A stretch of 18,655 bases of DNA from Cyclobacteriaceae bacterium (GTDB lineage Bacteria > Bacteroidota > Bacteroidia > Cytophagales > Cyclobacteriaceae), in the NCBI GenBank assembly GCA_026994125.1, contig JALWRJ010000297.1, positions 1-18,655 of the forward strand, in the 5' to 3' direction. This document shows, piece after piece, positions 7,838 through 15,240 of this stretch; the first letter of the stretch is position 1, and every line of letters starts with the position of its first letter. The position numbers and the translations under genes were made by a program. The notes beneath the pieces were generated by a model. The model was not told where the DNA came from. It searched no databases and saw nothing but the letters and a program-made list of their open reading frames with translations.

Positions 7838-9064
7838 CTAAATCAAAGGAAGTAAAACCGAAAAAGTCGCTCCTTGTCCTTCACTACTTTTTACCTCGAG
7901 TTGGCCATTCATTTGGTTTACATATTTGTTTACAATGTATAGGCCAATGCCATTGGCCGTAGTGTTATTTGCAAAAATATTTTTTAGCTCGTTGGGGCTA
8001 AACCCTTTGCCCTGATCTTTTACAATTATATGAGCCTTTTCTTTGGTGGCTTGAATGCTTATGCTAATTTCGGTACCCGAAGTAGAATGTTTTATGGCAT
8101 TGCTGATAAGGTTTGAAACCACTTTTGATAGCCAGGCTTCTTTACCTAGTACAGCTAAATTGCGTTGGTTCCTTTTTACATAGGTAAGTTTTATGCCTTT
8201 GGCTATGGCTTGCGCCAATAAGTCATCCAAAACTGTTTCAACAACTCTGCGTAAGTACACTCTTTCCAGCATTTCATCCTTAAAATCGGCTTCAAGAGAG
8301 CCGGTTTCTAACAGGCCGGCAATTTCTTTATGTTGTGATTCTGTTACATATTTTATTTTGGTAATAAGCTGTTTTTGCTCCAGGGTTAGGGTGCTGTTAG
8401 TTAGTTCAAGCATCGACACCAACCCTTTAATTTGCGTAAGCGGATTTTTAAGATCGTGTGCAACAATTTTTACCAAGTCGTTTTTTTCAAGGTTAAGTTT
8501 TTCAAGCCTGTCTTTTTGTAGTTCCAGGGTTTGTTTGTAGCGGTTTTGGATGATAATAAAAAACCAAACAGCCATTAATGTAGAAAGTGTGGCAACTATG
8601 GTTGTAATAAACGAATAGTTTTGGATAGGGTATGGATGCAGGTATATATGGGGTGCAATGTATAAAACTACTTCGAGTATCGATATTACATATACCCAAA
8701 AAGGCCTGTTAACCAAAATAAGTACTAAAATGGTAGTGCCCATGTAAAAGTTTTCAACTCCTTTGCCCGGCAATAAAAACATAGATAGTACAAACACCAC
8801 GGTATTTAGCAGGCTAAAAAAAATAATTTTAGCAACGGTATATTTTTTTTTATGTTGAAAGAACAAAATAAAAGATACCGATACCGCAAACAGAAACAGC
8901 AGCAGGGCTACCAGGTATTTGTGCGAGAAAAAAATATGCAAACTCATAAAAAAGAGGAGCACTAAAAAAAAGATAAGCGAAACCACGTTTAACAGTTTCG
9001 TTTTTATGGATTGTTCAAAGTTGAGGTGGGGGGTTATCCCTGCCGAAAGAATTTTGTCAATCAT
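7838..9064 (-). CDS. Membrane sensor histidine kinase (first of a tandem pair)
   Basis: This 408-aa kinase has the same plan as its downstream paralogue. About six membrane segments occupy residues 25-172 and are followed by HisKA with H203 in VAHDLKNPLTQIKG. The HATPase domain has the N-box SNLISNAIKHS (318-328), G1 DQGKG (350-354) and G2 NGIGLYIVNKY (starting at 371). The stretch between the G1 and G2 boxes is about ten residues shorter than in the paralogue, and this accounts for much of the length difference. No receiver or PAS domain is present, and no regulator gene is adjacent. It lies 60 bp downstream of the EamA transporter gene on the same strand. The sensory input is unknown. The pair probably arose by tandem duplication, since the similarity extends from the first residues to the C-terminus. 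Confidence 0.93.
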   Translation of the reverse strand: MIDKILSAGITPHLNFEQSIKTKLLNVVSLIFFLVLLFFMSLHIFFSHKYLVALLLFLFAVSVSFILFFQHKKKYTVAKIIFFSLLNTVVFVLSMFLLPGKGVENFYMGTTILVLILVNRPFWVYVISILEVVLYIAPHIYLHPYPIQNYSFITTIVATLSTLMAVWFFIIIQNRYKQTLELQKDRLEKLNLEKNDLVKIVAHDLKNPLTQIKGLVSMLELTNSTLTLEQKQLITKIKYVTESQHKEIAGLLETGSLEADFKDEMLERVYLRRVVETVLDDLLAQAIAKGIKLTYVKRNQRNLAVLGKEAWLSKVVSNLISNAIKHSTSGTEISISIQATKEKAHIIVKDQGKGFSPNELKNIFANNTTANGIGLYIVNKYVNQMNGQLEVKSSEGQGATFSVLLPLI

Positions 9065-9124
9065 TTGCTGAGTTTACAAACCGAAAAAGTAAGAAATATT
9101 ATTGGGATATTCCTTATGGGATAA

Positions 9125-10015
9125 CTATTTTCGGTTGGCAATGTACACTCCTGCCAAAATGCCCAACATACCGAGGTAATGCCCTACGAGCAGAATTTCG
9201 CCATCCCAAAGCCCCCAAATAACAGCCACAATGGGTATTAAATAGGTTACCGAACTGGTAAACAAGGGGGTTGTAATTTGTATTAACCTGTTAAATAAGC
9301 CCATGGCAATGGCGGTACTCATTACCCCCAGTAAGCTTACATACATAAAGGAGGTTTGCGCTTCGGGTTGGTGCCAAACACGGTATGGCACGTTGGTAAA
9401 AGCAAAAATATAAACAAAGGCCATAGGCGTAACCATGCCCAGCGAAATGCTGGTAACGGTAAGTGCATTTAATCCTTTAACCCGGTATTTGATGATATTG
9501 GCATTTAACCCATAGCAAATAGTGGCCAATACTACATACAAAGCATAATAATTTATGCCGCTAAGCTGCCCTTTAGTTCCTGCAAAAATTAGAAATGCCG
9601 TACCGGAAAACCCTAGTACAATTCCGGTTACCTGCTTGCGGCTAAATTTTTGAGTAAATAGCAAGGCTCCTAGCAGTAACACAAATATAGGAGTAAGTGC
9701 ATTAAGCACACCGGCCAATGAGCTATTGAGGCGGGTTTCGGCTATGGCAAATAAAAAAGCAGGAATAAAACTGCCTAGTAAACCAACGCCCAGCAATGCC
9801 CACCAGTTAGCAGCACCTTTTACATTTTTTAGGTGTACCACTGCCAAAGGAAGCAGCACTAAGCCTGCCGTAACCATACGCAAAGCACCTACTTCGGCAG
9901 GCGAAAAAGCCACCAGGCTTCGCTTAATCAATATAAACGAGGTGCCCCAAATAAGGGTTAGTACAAGCAATAAAAACCAGGCAAATAAGGAAGGGCGTTG
10001 CTGTACCGGGTTCAT
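9125..10015 (-). CDS. EamA/DMT family transporter
   Basis: This integral membrane protein of 296 aa has about ten hydrophobic helices arranged as two EamA repeats, the usual length and plan of drug/metabolite transporter superfamily permeases. The N-terminal landmark LIWGTSFILIKRSL (21-34) is typical of the first helix. The second repeat begins near the GINYYALYVVLATICYG stretch. These proteins export small metabolites or amino acids or take up nutrients, and sequence alone does not tell the substrate. Its ATG overlaps the dusB stop in an ATGA arrangement, so translation is coupled. That coupling need not mean shared function, as dusB often has unrelated neighbours. Confidence 0.93.
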   Translation of the reverse strand: MNPVQQRPSLFAWFLLLVLTLIWGTSFILIKRSLVAFSPAEVGALRMVTAGLVLLPLAVVHLKNVKGAANWWALLGVGLLGSFIPAFLFAIAETRLNSSLAGVLNALTPIFVLLLGALLFTQKFSRKQVTGIVLGFSGTAFLIFAGTKGQLSGINYYALYVVLATICYGLNANIIKYRVKGLNALTVTSISLGMVTPMAFVYIFAFTNVPYRVWHQPEAQTSFMYVSLLGVMSTAIAMGLFNRLIQITTPLFTSSVTYLIPIVAVIWGLWDGEILLVGHYLGMLGILAGVYIANRK

Positions 10016-11007
10016 GTTATAAAAGGGGTTTCAGTAAATTTAATTGCTATTTCGTCTAGCAAATCATTAATGGCTTGTTCTTCTTCTAACTCTACCAATT
10101 TGGTTCTAAAAGGTTTAAAATTAGGGATGCCTTTAAAATAATTTGTGTAGTGCCTGCGCATTTCAAAAATACCAGTTTTGCCGGGTTTCCATTCAATTGA
10201 AAAGGCCAGGTGCTTTTTTACTACTTCAACTCGTTGGGCAATGCTGGGTGGAGGCAGGTGTTTGCCGGTAGCGCGGTAGTGTTTTATCTGGTTAAAAATC
10301 CAAGGGTTGCCAATGGCTGCGCGGCCAATCATAATACCATCTACTCCATAGCGGTTTTTATAGTCGAGTGCTTTTTCGGGCGAATCGATGTCGCCATTGC
10401 CAAAAATGGGGATTTCAATTTCAGGGTCGTTTTTAACAGCCGCAATCATGGTCCAGTCGGCTTCGCCTTTGTACATCTGCTGGCGAGTACGCCCATGTAT
10501 CGTAAGGGCTTTAATACCTGCTTCTTGCAAGCGCTTGGCTACTTCAACAATTTCAATAGTTTTTTGATCCCAGCCCAGCCTGGTTTTTACGGTTACCGGC
10601 AGTTCTACCTGTTTTACAATTTCGGCTGTCATTTGTTGCATTTTAGGTATATCCAGTAAAATGCCGGCTCCGGCTCCTTTGCTAACTACTTTTTTTACAG
10701 GGCAGCCATAATTTATATCAATTAACTCGGGTTGAGCTGCTTCGGCCCGGGCAGCGGCCAGGCGCATCGATTCAATTTTATCGCCAAAAATTTGAATGCC
10801 AATAGGCCGTTCGTAATCATAAATATCTAATTTTTGAACACTTTTGGCTGCATCGCGTATTAGCCCTTCAGCCGATATAAATTCTGTGTACATTAAATCG
10901 GCTCCTTGGGCTTTGCAAACAGCCCTAAAAGGAGGGTCGCTTACATCCTCCATGGGGGCAAGCAGTAAAGGAAAATCGCCTAAAGTTATTGAGCCTATTT
11001 GTACCAT
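10012..11007 (-). CDS. dusB: tRNA-dihydrouridine synthase DusB
   Basis: This FMN-dependent enzyme reduces specific uridines in tRNA to dihydrouridine using NADPH. It has a TIM barrel at about 1-245 with APMEDVSDPPFR (17-28), the catalytic Cys102 in INYGCPVKKV, KTRLGW (141-146) and HGRT (171-174). The FMN phosphate-binding motifs are GNGD (203-206) and GRAAIGNPW (228-236). A helical RNA-binding tail follows, with RRHYTNYFKGIP. The length of 331 aa is normal for DusB, and the INYGCPV form with the RRHY.NY tail favours DusB over DusA or DusC. It is divergent from the CPBP protease gene across 84 bp and is the first gene of a pair with the EamA transporter. Confidence 0.96.
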   Translation of the reverse strand: MVQIGSITLGDFPLLLAPMEDVSDPPFRAVCKAQGADLMYTEFISAEGLIRDAAKSVQKLDIYDYERPIGIQIFGDKIESMRLAAARAEAAQPELIDINYGCPVKKVVSKGAGAGILLDIPKMQQMTAEIVKQVELPVTVKTRLGWDQKTIEIVEVAKRLQEAGIKALTIHGRTRQQMYKGEADWTMIAAVKNDPEIEIPIFGNGDIDSPEKALDYKNRYGVDGIMIGRAAIGNPWIFNQIKHYRATGKHLPPPSIAQRVEVVKKHLAFSIEWKPGKTGIFEMRRHYTNYFKGIPNFKPFRTKLVELEEEQAINDLLDEIAIKFTETPFIT

Positions 11008-11032
11008 TTACATAAAAATATTTACCAAGCTG

Positions 11033-11040
11033 CAAAGTTA
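11033..11040 (-). promoter_or_regulatory. Candidate -7 box of the dusB promoter
   Basis: Read on the minus strand this is TAACTTTG, an exact match to the Bacteroidota -7 consensus TAnnTTTG. It lies 25 bases before the dusB ATG. No clear -33 box is seen at the expected distance. Confidence 0.4.
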
Positions 11041-11044
11041 TACC

Positions 11045-11074
11045 TTTTATAAATTAATAATCGGCTTATTTTTG
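11045..11074 (+). promoter_or_regulatory. Candidate promoter of the CPBP - cdsA operon
   Basis: TATTTTTG at 11067-11074 matches TAnnTTTG, and a T-rich -33-like TTTT/TTTA lies at 11045-11049, 17-18 bases upstream. Transcription would begin near 11080, giving a very short leader before the ATG at 11092. It faces away from the dusB box, and the two are separated by about 26 bases. Confidence 0.4.
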
Positions 11075-11091
11075 TTGCAAACTTTGCCACT

Positions 11092-12036
11092 ATGCTAAAC
11101 CTCGCCACTCAGCCTTTTGCGCCAGCTATTAATCCGTGGAAATTATTTATAATTTCGCTAATAGGTAGTTTGCTGGGGTTTCAATTGGTAGGTATGCTGG
11201 TAGGTATGCTGGTGGCCATGCCGTTTTATTCTGGTAGCTTAACTGAATTTATAATGGCGCTAAGCAACCCTGTGGACTATCCCCAGGTAAAATTGCCTTT
11301 AATGATTGTACAAGGAACAGGCTCGGCTTTTGGCTTAATTTTGATCCCATGGGTTATTTATGCTAAAGGTTTTGGCATTCCCTTGCATTTTGGGCAAGCC
11401 CGGTTTAAGCCCGGCTTACTGCTCTTGGTTGTCTTTCTTATGTTTTTTTTTATGGCGGTTAATTCGCCTGTGGGTGAGTGGAACCAGCATATTACGTTTC
11501 CCGAAAGCCTGGCTGGCCTGGAACGTATGCTTCAAGATATGGAGCAAAACCTGGAAGTGCTTACTTCGTTCTTAGTCAATTTTAACTCGCCTTGGGAGTT
11601 CTTGCTGGGCATGGTTGTGGTAGCAGTCATACCTGCCATTGGTGAGGAACTGGTGTTTCGAGGATTAGTACAAAACCATTTGCTACGAATAACTAAAAAC
11701 GTGCATGTGGCTGTTTGGCTGGCCGCTTTTATTTTCGGAGCCATACATTTTCAGTTTTACGGGTTGTTTCCTCGCATGCTTTTGGGGGTGTTGTTTGGTT
11801 ATTTATATGTGTATTCAGGCAAACTATCGTATGCCATTTGGGCTCATTTTTTAAATAATGGAATGGCAGTGTTGGCTATGTATATGCACCAAACAGGTGC
11901 CATTAGTTTTGATATTGAGCAACCCGGTTCACTCCCCTGGTACCAGGTTTTAATTTCGGGGGTAATCTGTGTATTTTTAATAATTGGATTTAAACAACTG
12001 GCTTCCGGGCAACAATCTAATGAGCAATTGGTCTAA
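11092..12036 (+). CDS. CPBP family intramembrane metalloprotease
   Basis: This protein of 314 aa belongs to the CAAX-processing/bacteriocin-processing (Abi) family and has about eight membrane helices. The catalytic signature is complete: E185-E186 with R190 in GEELVFRG, then H219 in FGAIHFQFYG, and H252 with N255/N256 in HFLNNG. These residues coordinate the metal and water in family members. The bacterial versions are membrane proteases or maturation factors, and some give immunity to bacteriocins; the substrate here is unknown. It is the first gene of a plus-strand cluster, and its 3' end overlaps the DUF2007 gene by 17 bases. A 12-bp perfect tandem duplication lies in an early helix (11187-11210). 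Confidence 0.93.
   Translation: MLNLATQPFAPAINPWKLFIISLIGSLLGFQLVGMLVGMLVAMPFYSGSLTEFIMALSNPVDYPQVKLPLMIVQGTGSAFGLILIPWVIYAKGFGIPLHFGQARFKPGLLLLVVFLMFFFMAVNSPVGEWNQHITFPESLAGLERMLQDMEQNLEVLTSFLVNFNSPWEFLLGMVVVAVIPAIGEELVFRGLVQNHLLRITKNVHVAVWLAAFIFGAIHFQFYGLFPRMLLGVLFGYLYVYSGKLSYAIWAHFLNNGMAVLAMYMHQTGAISFDIEQPGSLPWYQVLISGVICVFLIIGFKQLASGQQSNEQLV
11187..11210 (+). repeat. Perfect 12-bp tandem duplication inside the CPBP gene
   Basis: The unit GGTAGGTATGCT occurs twice in succession, and a third, degenerate copy may follow. It encodes VGML-VGML in a membrane helix near residues 33-40. Being a multiple of three, it does not disturb the frame. It could expand or contract by slippage. Confidence 0.6.
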
Positions 12037-12235
12037 CGTATTTGAAACAAAAAAAGAATATCGTGCCGAAATAGTGAAAGATGTATTGGAGCAAGCCGGA
12101 ATTAGCGCTATTATTATGGACAAAAGGGACTCTGCCTATTATATTTTTGGCCATTGGGAAGTGCATGTGCCGGCAGATAATGCCATTAAAGCTTTAAAAA
12201 TTTTAGATGATGACATCAAATTCAAAGAAATTTAG
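12020..12235 (+). CDS. DUF2007 domain-containing small protein
   Basis: This 71-aa protein matches the DUF2007 pattern. It has an N-terminal VFETKKEYRAEIVKDVLEQAGISAIIMDKRD region, a central strand with GHWEVHVPADNA, and a closing helix that resembles an ACT-like or ferredoxin-like fold. The family has been called putative signal-transducing, but no biochemical function is established. An in-frame ATG at 11984 exists, but starting there would place 12 extra, unconserved-looking residues inside the CPBP gene. The ATG at 12020 gives a normal-sized protein with a 17-base overlap. The 3' end overlaps cdsA by 29 bases, so the three genes are probably translationally coupled. Confidence 0.85.
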   Translation: MSNWSNVFETKKEYRAEIVKDVLEQAGISAIIMDKRDSAYYIFGHWEVHVPADNAIKALKILDDDIKFKEI

Positions 12236-13037
12236 TTCGCTGGGAAAGCGTGTAATTACTGCTTTAGTTGGAGCCATTGCCATTATTGGAGGCCTTTATT
12301 GGGGTATGTGGGGTTATTTTTTGGTGTTTTTAATTATTAGTACCCTTACGTTATGGGAGTTTTACGGCTTAGCTAGTATGGACAACATGGCTCCTCTTAA
12401 AATATGGGGGAGTTTGATAGGGGCATCTTTGTTTGGCTTGTCTTTTTTTGTACAGTCCGGTTTGCTTGCGCACAAATTCATCCTGCTTATCTTTCCGCTG
12501 TTAGCCTCTGTTTTTTTAATTAAGTTGTATAAAAAGGATGCCAAACCATTTACACAAGTGGCCTATACATTTTTAGGAATTATTTATGTATCGGTGCCTT
12601 TTAGCCTGCTAAACATTGTTGTGTTTTTGGGAGGAGGTTACCATTACCAAATTATAATAGGGATGCTTTTTATACTGTGGGCCAGCGATACAGGCGCCTA
12701 TTTTTCGGGTATTATGTTTGGCAAAAAGAAACTTTTTGAGCGCATATCGCCCAAAAAAACCTGGGAAGGTAGTTTGGGTGGAGCGGCATTGGCCTTAGTG
12801 TTTGCCTATGGTTTTTCGGTGTATTTTACCGATTTATCTTTACTGGAATGGATTGTGGCTGCCTTGCTTATTGTGGTGGCGGGCATTTATGGCGATTTGG
12901 TAGAATCGTTGTTTAAGCGAAGTATCGAAATTAAAGATTCGGGTACTGCTATACCCGGGCATGGTGGTTTTTTAGATCGTTTTGACGGACTGTTGCTGGC
13001 CAGCCCCTTTGTAACAGTTTTTATTAGCCTGATTTAG
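12207..13037 (+). CDS. cdsA: Phosphatidate cytidylyltransferase
   Basis: This integral membrane enzyme makes CDP-diacylglycerol from CTP and phosphatidic acid, the branch point of phospholipid synthesis at the inner membrane. It has 276 aa and about eight membrane helices. The family signature is complete near the C-terminus, from S234 to D260: SLFKR, then KDSGTAIPGHGG and DRFD, with metal-binding Asp residues. Two adjacent ATGs (12207 and 12210) could start it. It overlaps the DUF2007 gene and is followed 67 bp (100 bp to the preferred start) later by psd, which uses a product made downstream from CDP-diacylglycerol. PssA, which links the two, is not in the window. Confidence 0.96.
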   Translation: MMTSNSKKFSSLGKRVITALVGAIAIIGGLYWGMWGYFLVFLIISTLTLWEFYGLASMDNMAPLKIWGSLIGASLFGLSFFVQSGLLAHKFILLIFPLLASVFLIKLYKKDAKPFTQVAYTFLGIIYVSVPFSLLNIVVFLGGGYHYQIIIGMLFILWASDTGAYFSGIMFGKKKLFERISPKKTWEGSLGGAALALVFAYGFSVYFTDLSLLEWIVAALLIVVAGIYGDLVESLFKRSIEIKDSGTAIPGHGGFLDRFDGLLLASPFVTVFISLI

Positions 13038-13054
13038 AGGGAGTTAAACTTAAA

Positions 13055-13087
13055 TTTATTTTATTGATTCATTAATTGTTATTTTTG
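13055..13087 (+). promoter_or_regulatory. Candidate promoter upstream of psd
   Basis: TATTTTTG at 13080-13087 fits TAnnTTTG, and TTTA at 13055-13058 lies 21 bases upstream. This suggests psd can be transcribed separately from cdsA. AT-rich surroundings make a chance match possible. Confidence 0.35.
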
Positions 13088-13137
13088 CATCTCAATATAT
13101 AACCGTGAAGAATATTTCGAGAATTAATTTATTAAAA

Positions 13138-13812
13138 ATGCGCATTCATAAGGAAGGAAGAAAACTGTTGAGTATTCTTTTTTTATTTTTAGTGGGTGTT
13201 AATTTTTTGGTGGCCTACGGTATTAGGCCTTCGGAACATGTACTTAATATTACCATTATTGCTTCCATTATTCTTTACCTGGCTATTTTGCAGTTTTTCA
13301 GGAATCCACATATTGTGGTATCTAATAATGGCAAGCATATTTTGGCACCGGCCGATGGCAAGGTAGTGGTTATTGAAAAAACGATGGAAAACGAATTTTT
13401 TAACGATGAACGGATTCAGATTTCCATATTTATGTCGCCTACCAATGTGCATGTAAACCGAGCGCCCCTTACAGGTTTTGTTAAATATTTTAAGTACCAT
13501 CCGGGTAAGTACCGGGTGGCCTGGCACCCTAAATCGAGTACCGATAACGAGCGCACTACCATGGTGGTAAGCTCGCCCACCGGCATTGATGTACTGGTGC
13601 GCCAAATAGCCGGAGCTATGGCACGTAGAATTAAGTGGTATGTAGCCGAAGGAAGCGAAATAGAACAAGGCCATGAATACGGTTTTATTAAATTCGGCTC
13701 TCGGGTGGATGTATTTTTACCTTTAGATGCCACTGTTTTGGTGCACCACGGCACCAAAACTAAAGGAGGCCGTACCGTTTTGGCCGAGTTGGCTACTCCG
13801 TTTGTCGTTTAA
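13138..13812 (+). CDS. psd: Phosphatidylserine decarboxylase proenzyme
   Basis: The enzyme converts phosphatidylserine to phosphatidylethanolamine. It is of the short PSD-A type: 224 aa from the ATG at 13138, or 235 aa from a GTG at 13105. I prefer the ATG because it gives MRIHKEGRK, the usual family N-terminus. A membrane hairpin follows, then FRNPHI, the conserved ILAPADGKVV and MSPTNVHVNR segments, and the self-cleavage site FGSR. Cleavage there, between Gly and Ser (residues 198 and 199 counted from the GTG), creates the pyruvoyl group on the small alpha subunit. The chain ends ELATPFVV. The last 31 bp of this end plus 3' flank (13790-13820) recur at 15284-15314 on the far side of an inserted ATPase gene. 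The gene itself is complete. Confidence 0.95.
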   Translation: MRIHKEGRKLLSILFLFLVGVNFLVAYGIRPSEHVLNITIIASIILYLAILQFFRNPHIVVSNNGKHILAPADGKVVVIEKTMENEFFNDERIQISIFMSPTNVHVNRAPLTGFVKYFKYHPGKYRVAWHPKSSTDNERTTMVVSSPTGIDVLVRQIAGAMARRIKWYVAEGSEIEQGHEYGFIKFGSRVDVFLPLDATVLVHHGTKTKGGRTVLAELATPFVV

Positions 13813-13820
13813 TTAACATT
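13790..13820 (+). repeat. 31-bp direct repeat, left copy (psd 3' end)
   Basis: It begins TGGCTACTCCG in the last codons of psd and runs eight bases past the stop to ACATT. The right copy at 15284-15314 differs at one base only (A at 13815, G at 15309). Together they bracket the DUF4143 ATPase gene like attachment-site or recombination scars. Identity ends sharply on both sides. Confidence 0.85.
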
Positions 13821-13822
13821 TA

Positions 13823-13872
13823 TACCTTGTAATTTTAAATTTATATTTTTAAATTTACCTTGTATTTTTAAA
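13823..13872 (+). repeat. Paired AT-rich repeats in the leader of the ATPase gene
   Basis: TACCTTGTAATTTTAAA (13823-13839) recurs with one mismatch at 13856-13872, 33 bp apart. Between them TTTTAAATTTA occurs perfectly twice (13833-13843 and 13847-13857). The TACCTTG units loosely resemble a shortened Bacteroidota -7 box. They could be duplicated promoter elements or binding sites for a regulator of the ATPase gene. Confidence 0.5.
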
Positions 13873-13880
13873 AATATTAA

Positions 13881-15185
13881 ATGAAAAGGCTCATTACTGA
13901 GAAGCTACGTCAATGGCAAAATAAGCCCAATCGCAAACCTTTAATTGTCAGAGGAGCCAGGCAAGTAGGTAAAACATATATCATTAGGCAATTTGGGCGA
14001 AAACACTTTCCCGGGAAATTTCATGAAATAAATTTGGAGAAACACCCCGATTGGCACCCGGTTTTTAAAACAAATTTTGATGTAAAACGCATTTTATCAG
14101 AAATAGGGATACTCCTTAATGAAACTATAAATACTGCAACCGACCTGTTGTTTTTTGATGAAATACAGGAATGTCCTGAAGCAATAACCGCTCTGCGTTA
14201 TTTTTATGAGGAAATGCCGGAATTACACATTATAGCAGCTGGTTCGTTATTGGAATTTGCCCTACAAGATATTCCTTTCCCGGTAGGCAGGGTAGAATTA
14301 TTGAATATGTATCCTCTCAATTTCTATGAATTTCTCTTGGCCAACAATCAAAATCAATTGGCAGAAATTGTACGGAAAAACAACTTGCAGGTGTCAACTG
14401 TGGTTCACAATCAGTTAAGGGCAACTTTGAAACAGTATTTTTTTGTTGGTGGAATGCCGGAATGTGTGGCTCATTTTAGGAAAACACAGCAATATAAAGA
14501 AGTGCAGAATATCCAAACCAACCTGCTTAATACCTTTCGTCAAGATTTCTTAAAATATTCACCAAAAGTGAACACCCATTGCCTTGCTCAAGTATTGGCA
14601 AGTACCAGCCAACAAATCGGACAACAGGTAAAATATAGTAAGTTAAGTGATGGTTTTTCTAATCCAACTATAAAAAAAGCCTTTGACCTTTTAACTACGG
14701 CAAAGATATTAACCAGGGTTTCTGCTACTTCGCCCACAGGTTTGCCATTAGCTGCCCAGGTAAACAACAAAATATTCAAGGCAATTTTTCTGGACATCGG
14801 GTTACTGGTTCGTTTAAGTGGCTTGGCTATTGAACACGAATACCAAAAAACAGATTTACTGGCAAGTTTTAGAGGAATGTTGGCCGAGCAGTTTGTCGGA
14901 CAAGAAATCCGGTCTTTTGATTATGAACTCTATTATTGGCATCGTAGTGCCAAAAGCAGCACCGCTGAAACCGATTATTTAATTGTTTTAAATGATGAAA
15001 TTATTCCGATAGAAGTTAAAAGTGGTAGCAAAGGCAGGCTTCGGAGTCTTCATTTGTTAATGAAAGAGCATGAAAATATTAAAAAGGCCTTTGTTTTTTT
15101 GGACACCCCTTATAAAGATCAACCTGATGAAAATATTAGGTTTTTGCCATTATATGCTGTAAGCGGTTTTATTAAACCTTTATAA
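13881..15185 (+). CDS. AAA family ATPase with C-terminal DUF4143 domain
   Basis: This 434-aa protein has the standard AAA_14 plus DUF4143 plan. Walker A is GARQVGKT (25-32) and Walker B is LLFFDEIQ (89-96). A sensor-like AAGSLLEF follows at 119-126, then YPLNFYEFL, a family landmark. A winged-helix-like middle (about 220-290) leads to the DUF4143 part. Its C-terminal core carries AETDYLI, then IIPIEVKSGS, with D365, E378 and K380 in the order of a PD-(D/E)XK nuclease fold. The role of the family is not established, though such genes are common accessory genes that vary between strains. The gene interrupts the psd - msrA interval and is bracketed by a duplicated psd end, which points to acquisition by transfer. 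The AT-rich leader has no Shine-Dalgarno site. Domain assignment is confident; function is unknown. Confidence 0.92.
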   Translation: MKRLITEKLRQWQNKPNRKPLIVRGARQVGKTYIIRQFGRKHFPGKFHEINLEKHPDWHPVFKTNFDVKRILSEIGILLNETINTATDLLFFDEIQECPEAITALRYFYEEMPELHIIAAGSLLEFALQDIPFPVGRVELLNMYPLNFYEFLLANNQNQLAEIVRKNNLQVSTVVHNQLRATLKQYFFVGGMPECVAHFRKTQQYKEVQNIQTNLLNTFRQDFLKYSPKVNTHCLAQVLASTSQQIGQQVKYSKLSDGFSNPTIKKAFDLLTTAKILTRVSATSPTGLPLAAQVNNKIFKAIFLDIGLLVRLSGLAIEHEYQKTDLLASFRGMLAEQFVGQEIRSFDYELYYWHRSAKSSTAETDYLIVLNDEIIPIEVKSGSKGRLRSLHLLMKEHENIKKAFVFLDTPYKDQPDENIRFLPLYAVSGFIKPL

Positions 15186-15203
15186 GTTTACGTAAGTTTA
15201 GGT
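15184..15203 (+). repeat. Short tandem repeat just after the ATPase gene
   Basis: AAGTTTACGT is followed directly by AAGTTTAGGT, two 10-bp units with one difference. The first unit overlaps the last bases of the stop codon. The palindrome TTACGTAA (15188-15195) bridges them. No terminator is recognisable here. Confidence 0.4.
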
Positions 15204-15240
15204 AAAACAACTTAAAAACTCCAAAGGGTTTGTTCATTCA

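Noticed and set aside
10210..10659. 149-aa open frame on the plus strand opposite dusB
   Set aside because: It is antisense to conserved dusB coding sequence, with no leader or family resemblance.
11984..12019. Upstream ATG at 11984 as the start of the DUF2007 gene
   Set aside because: It would add 12 residues unlike the family, inside the CPBP gene; the ATG at 12020 gives the usual N-terminus.
13189..13674. 161-aa open frame on the minus strand opposite psd
   Set aside because: It lies wholly antisense to the well-supported psd gene, and its His/Arg/Gly-rich product resembles no family I know.
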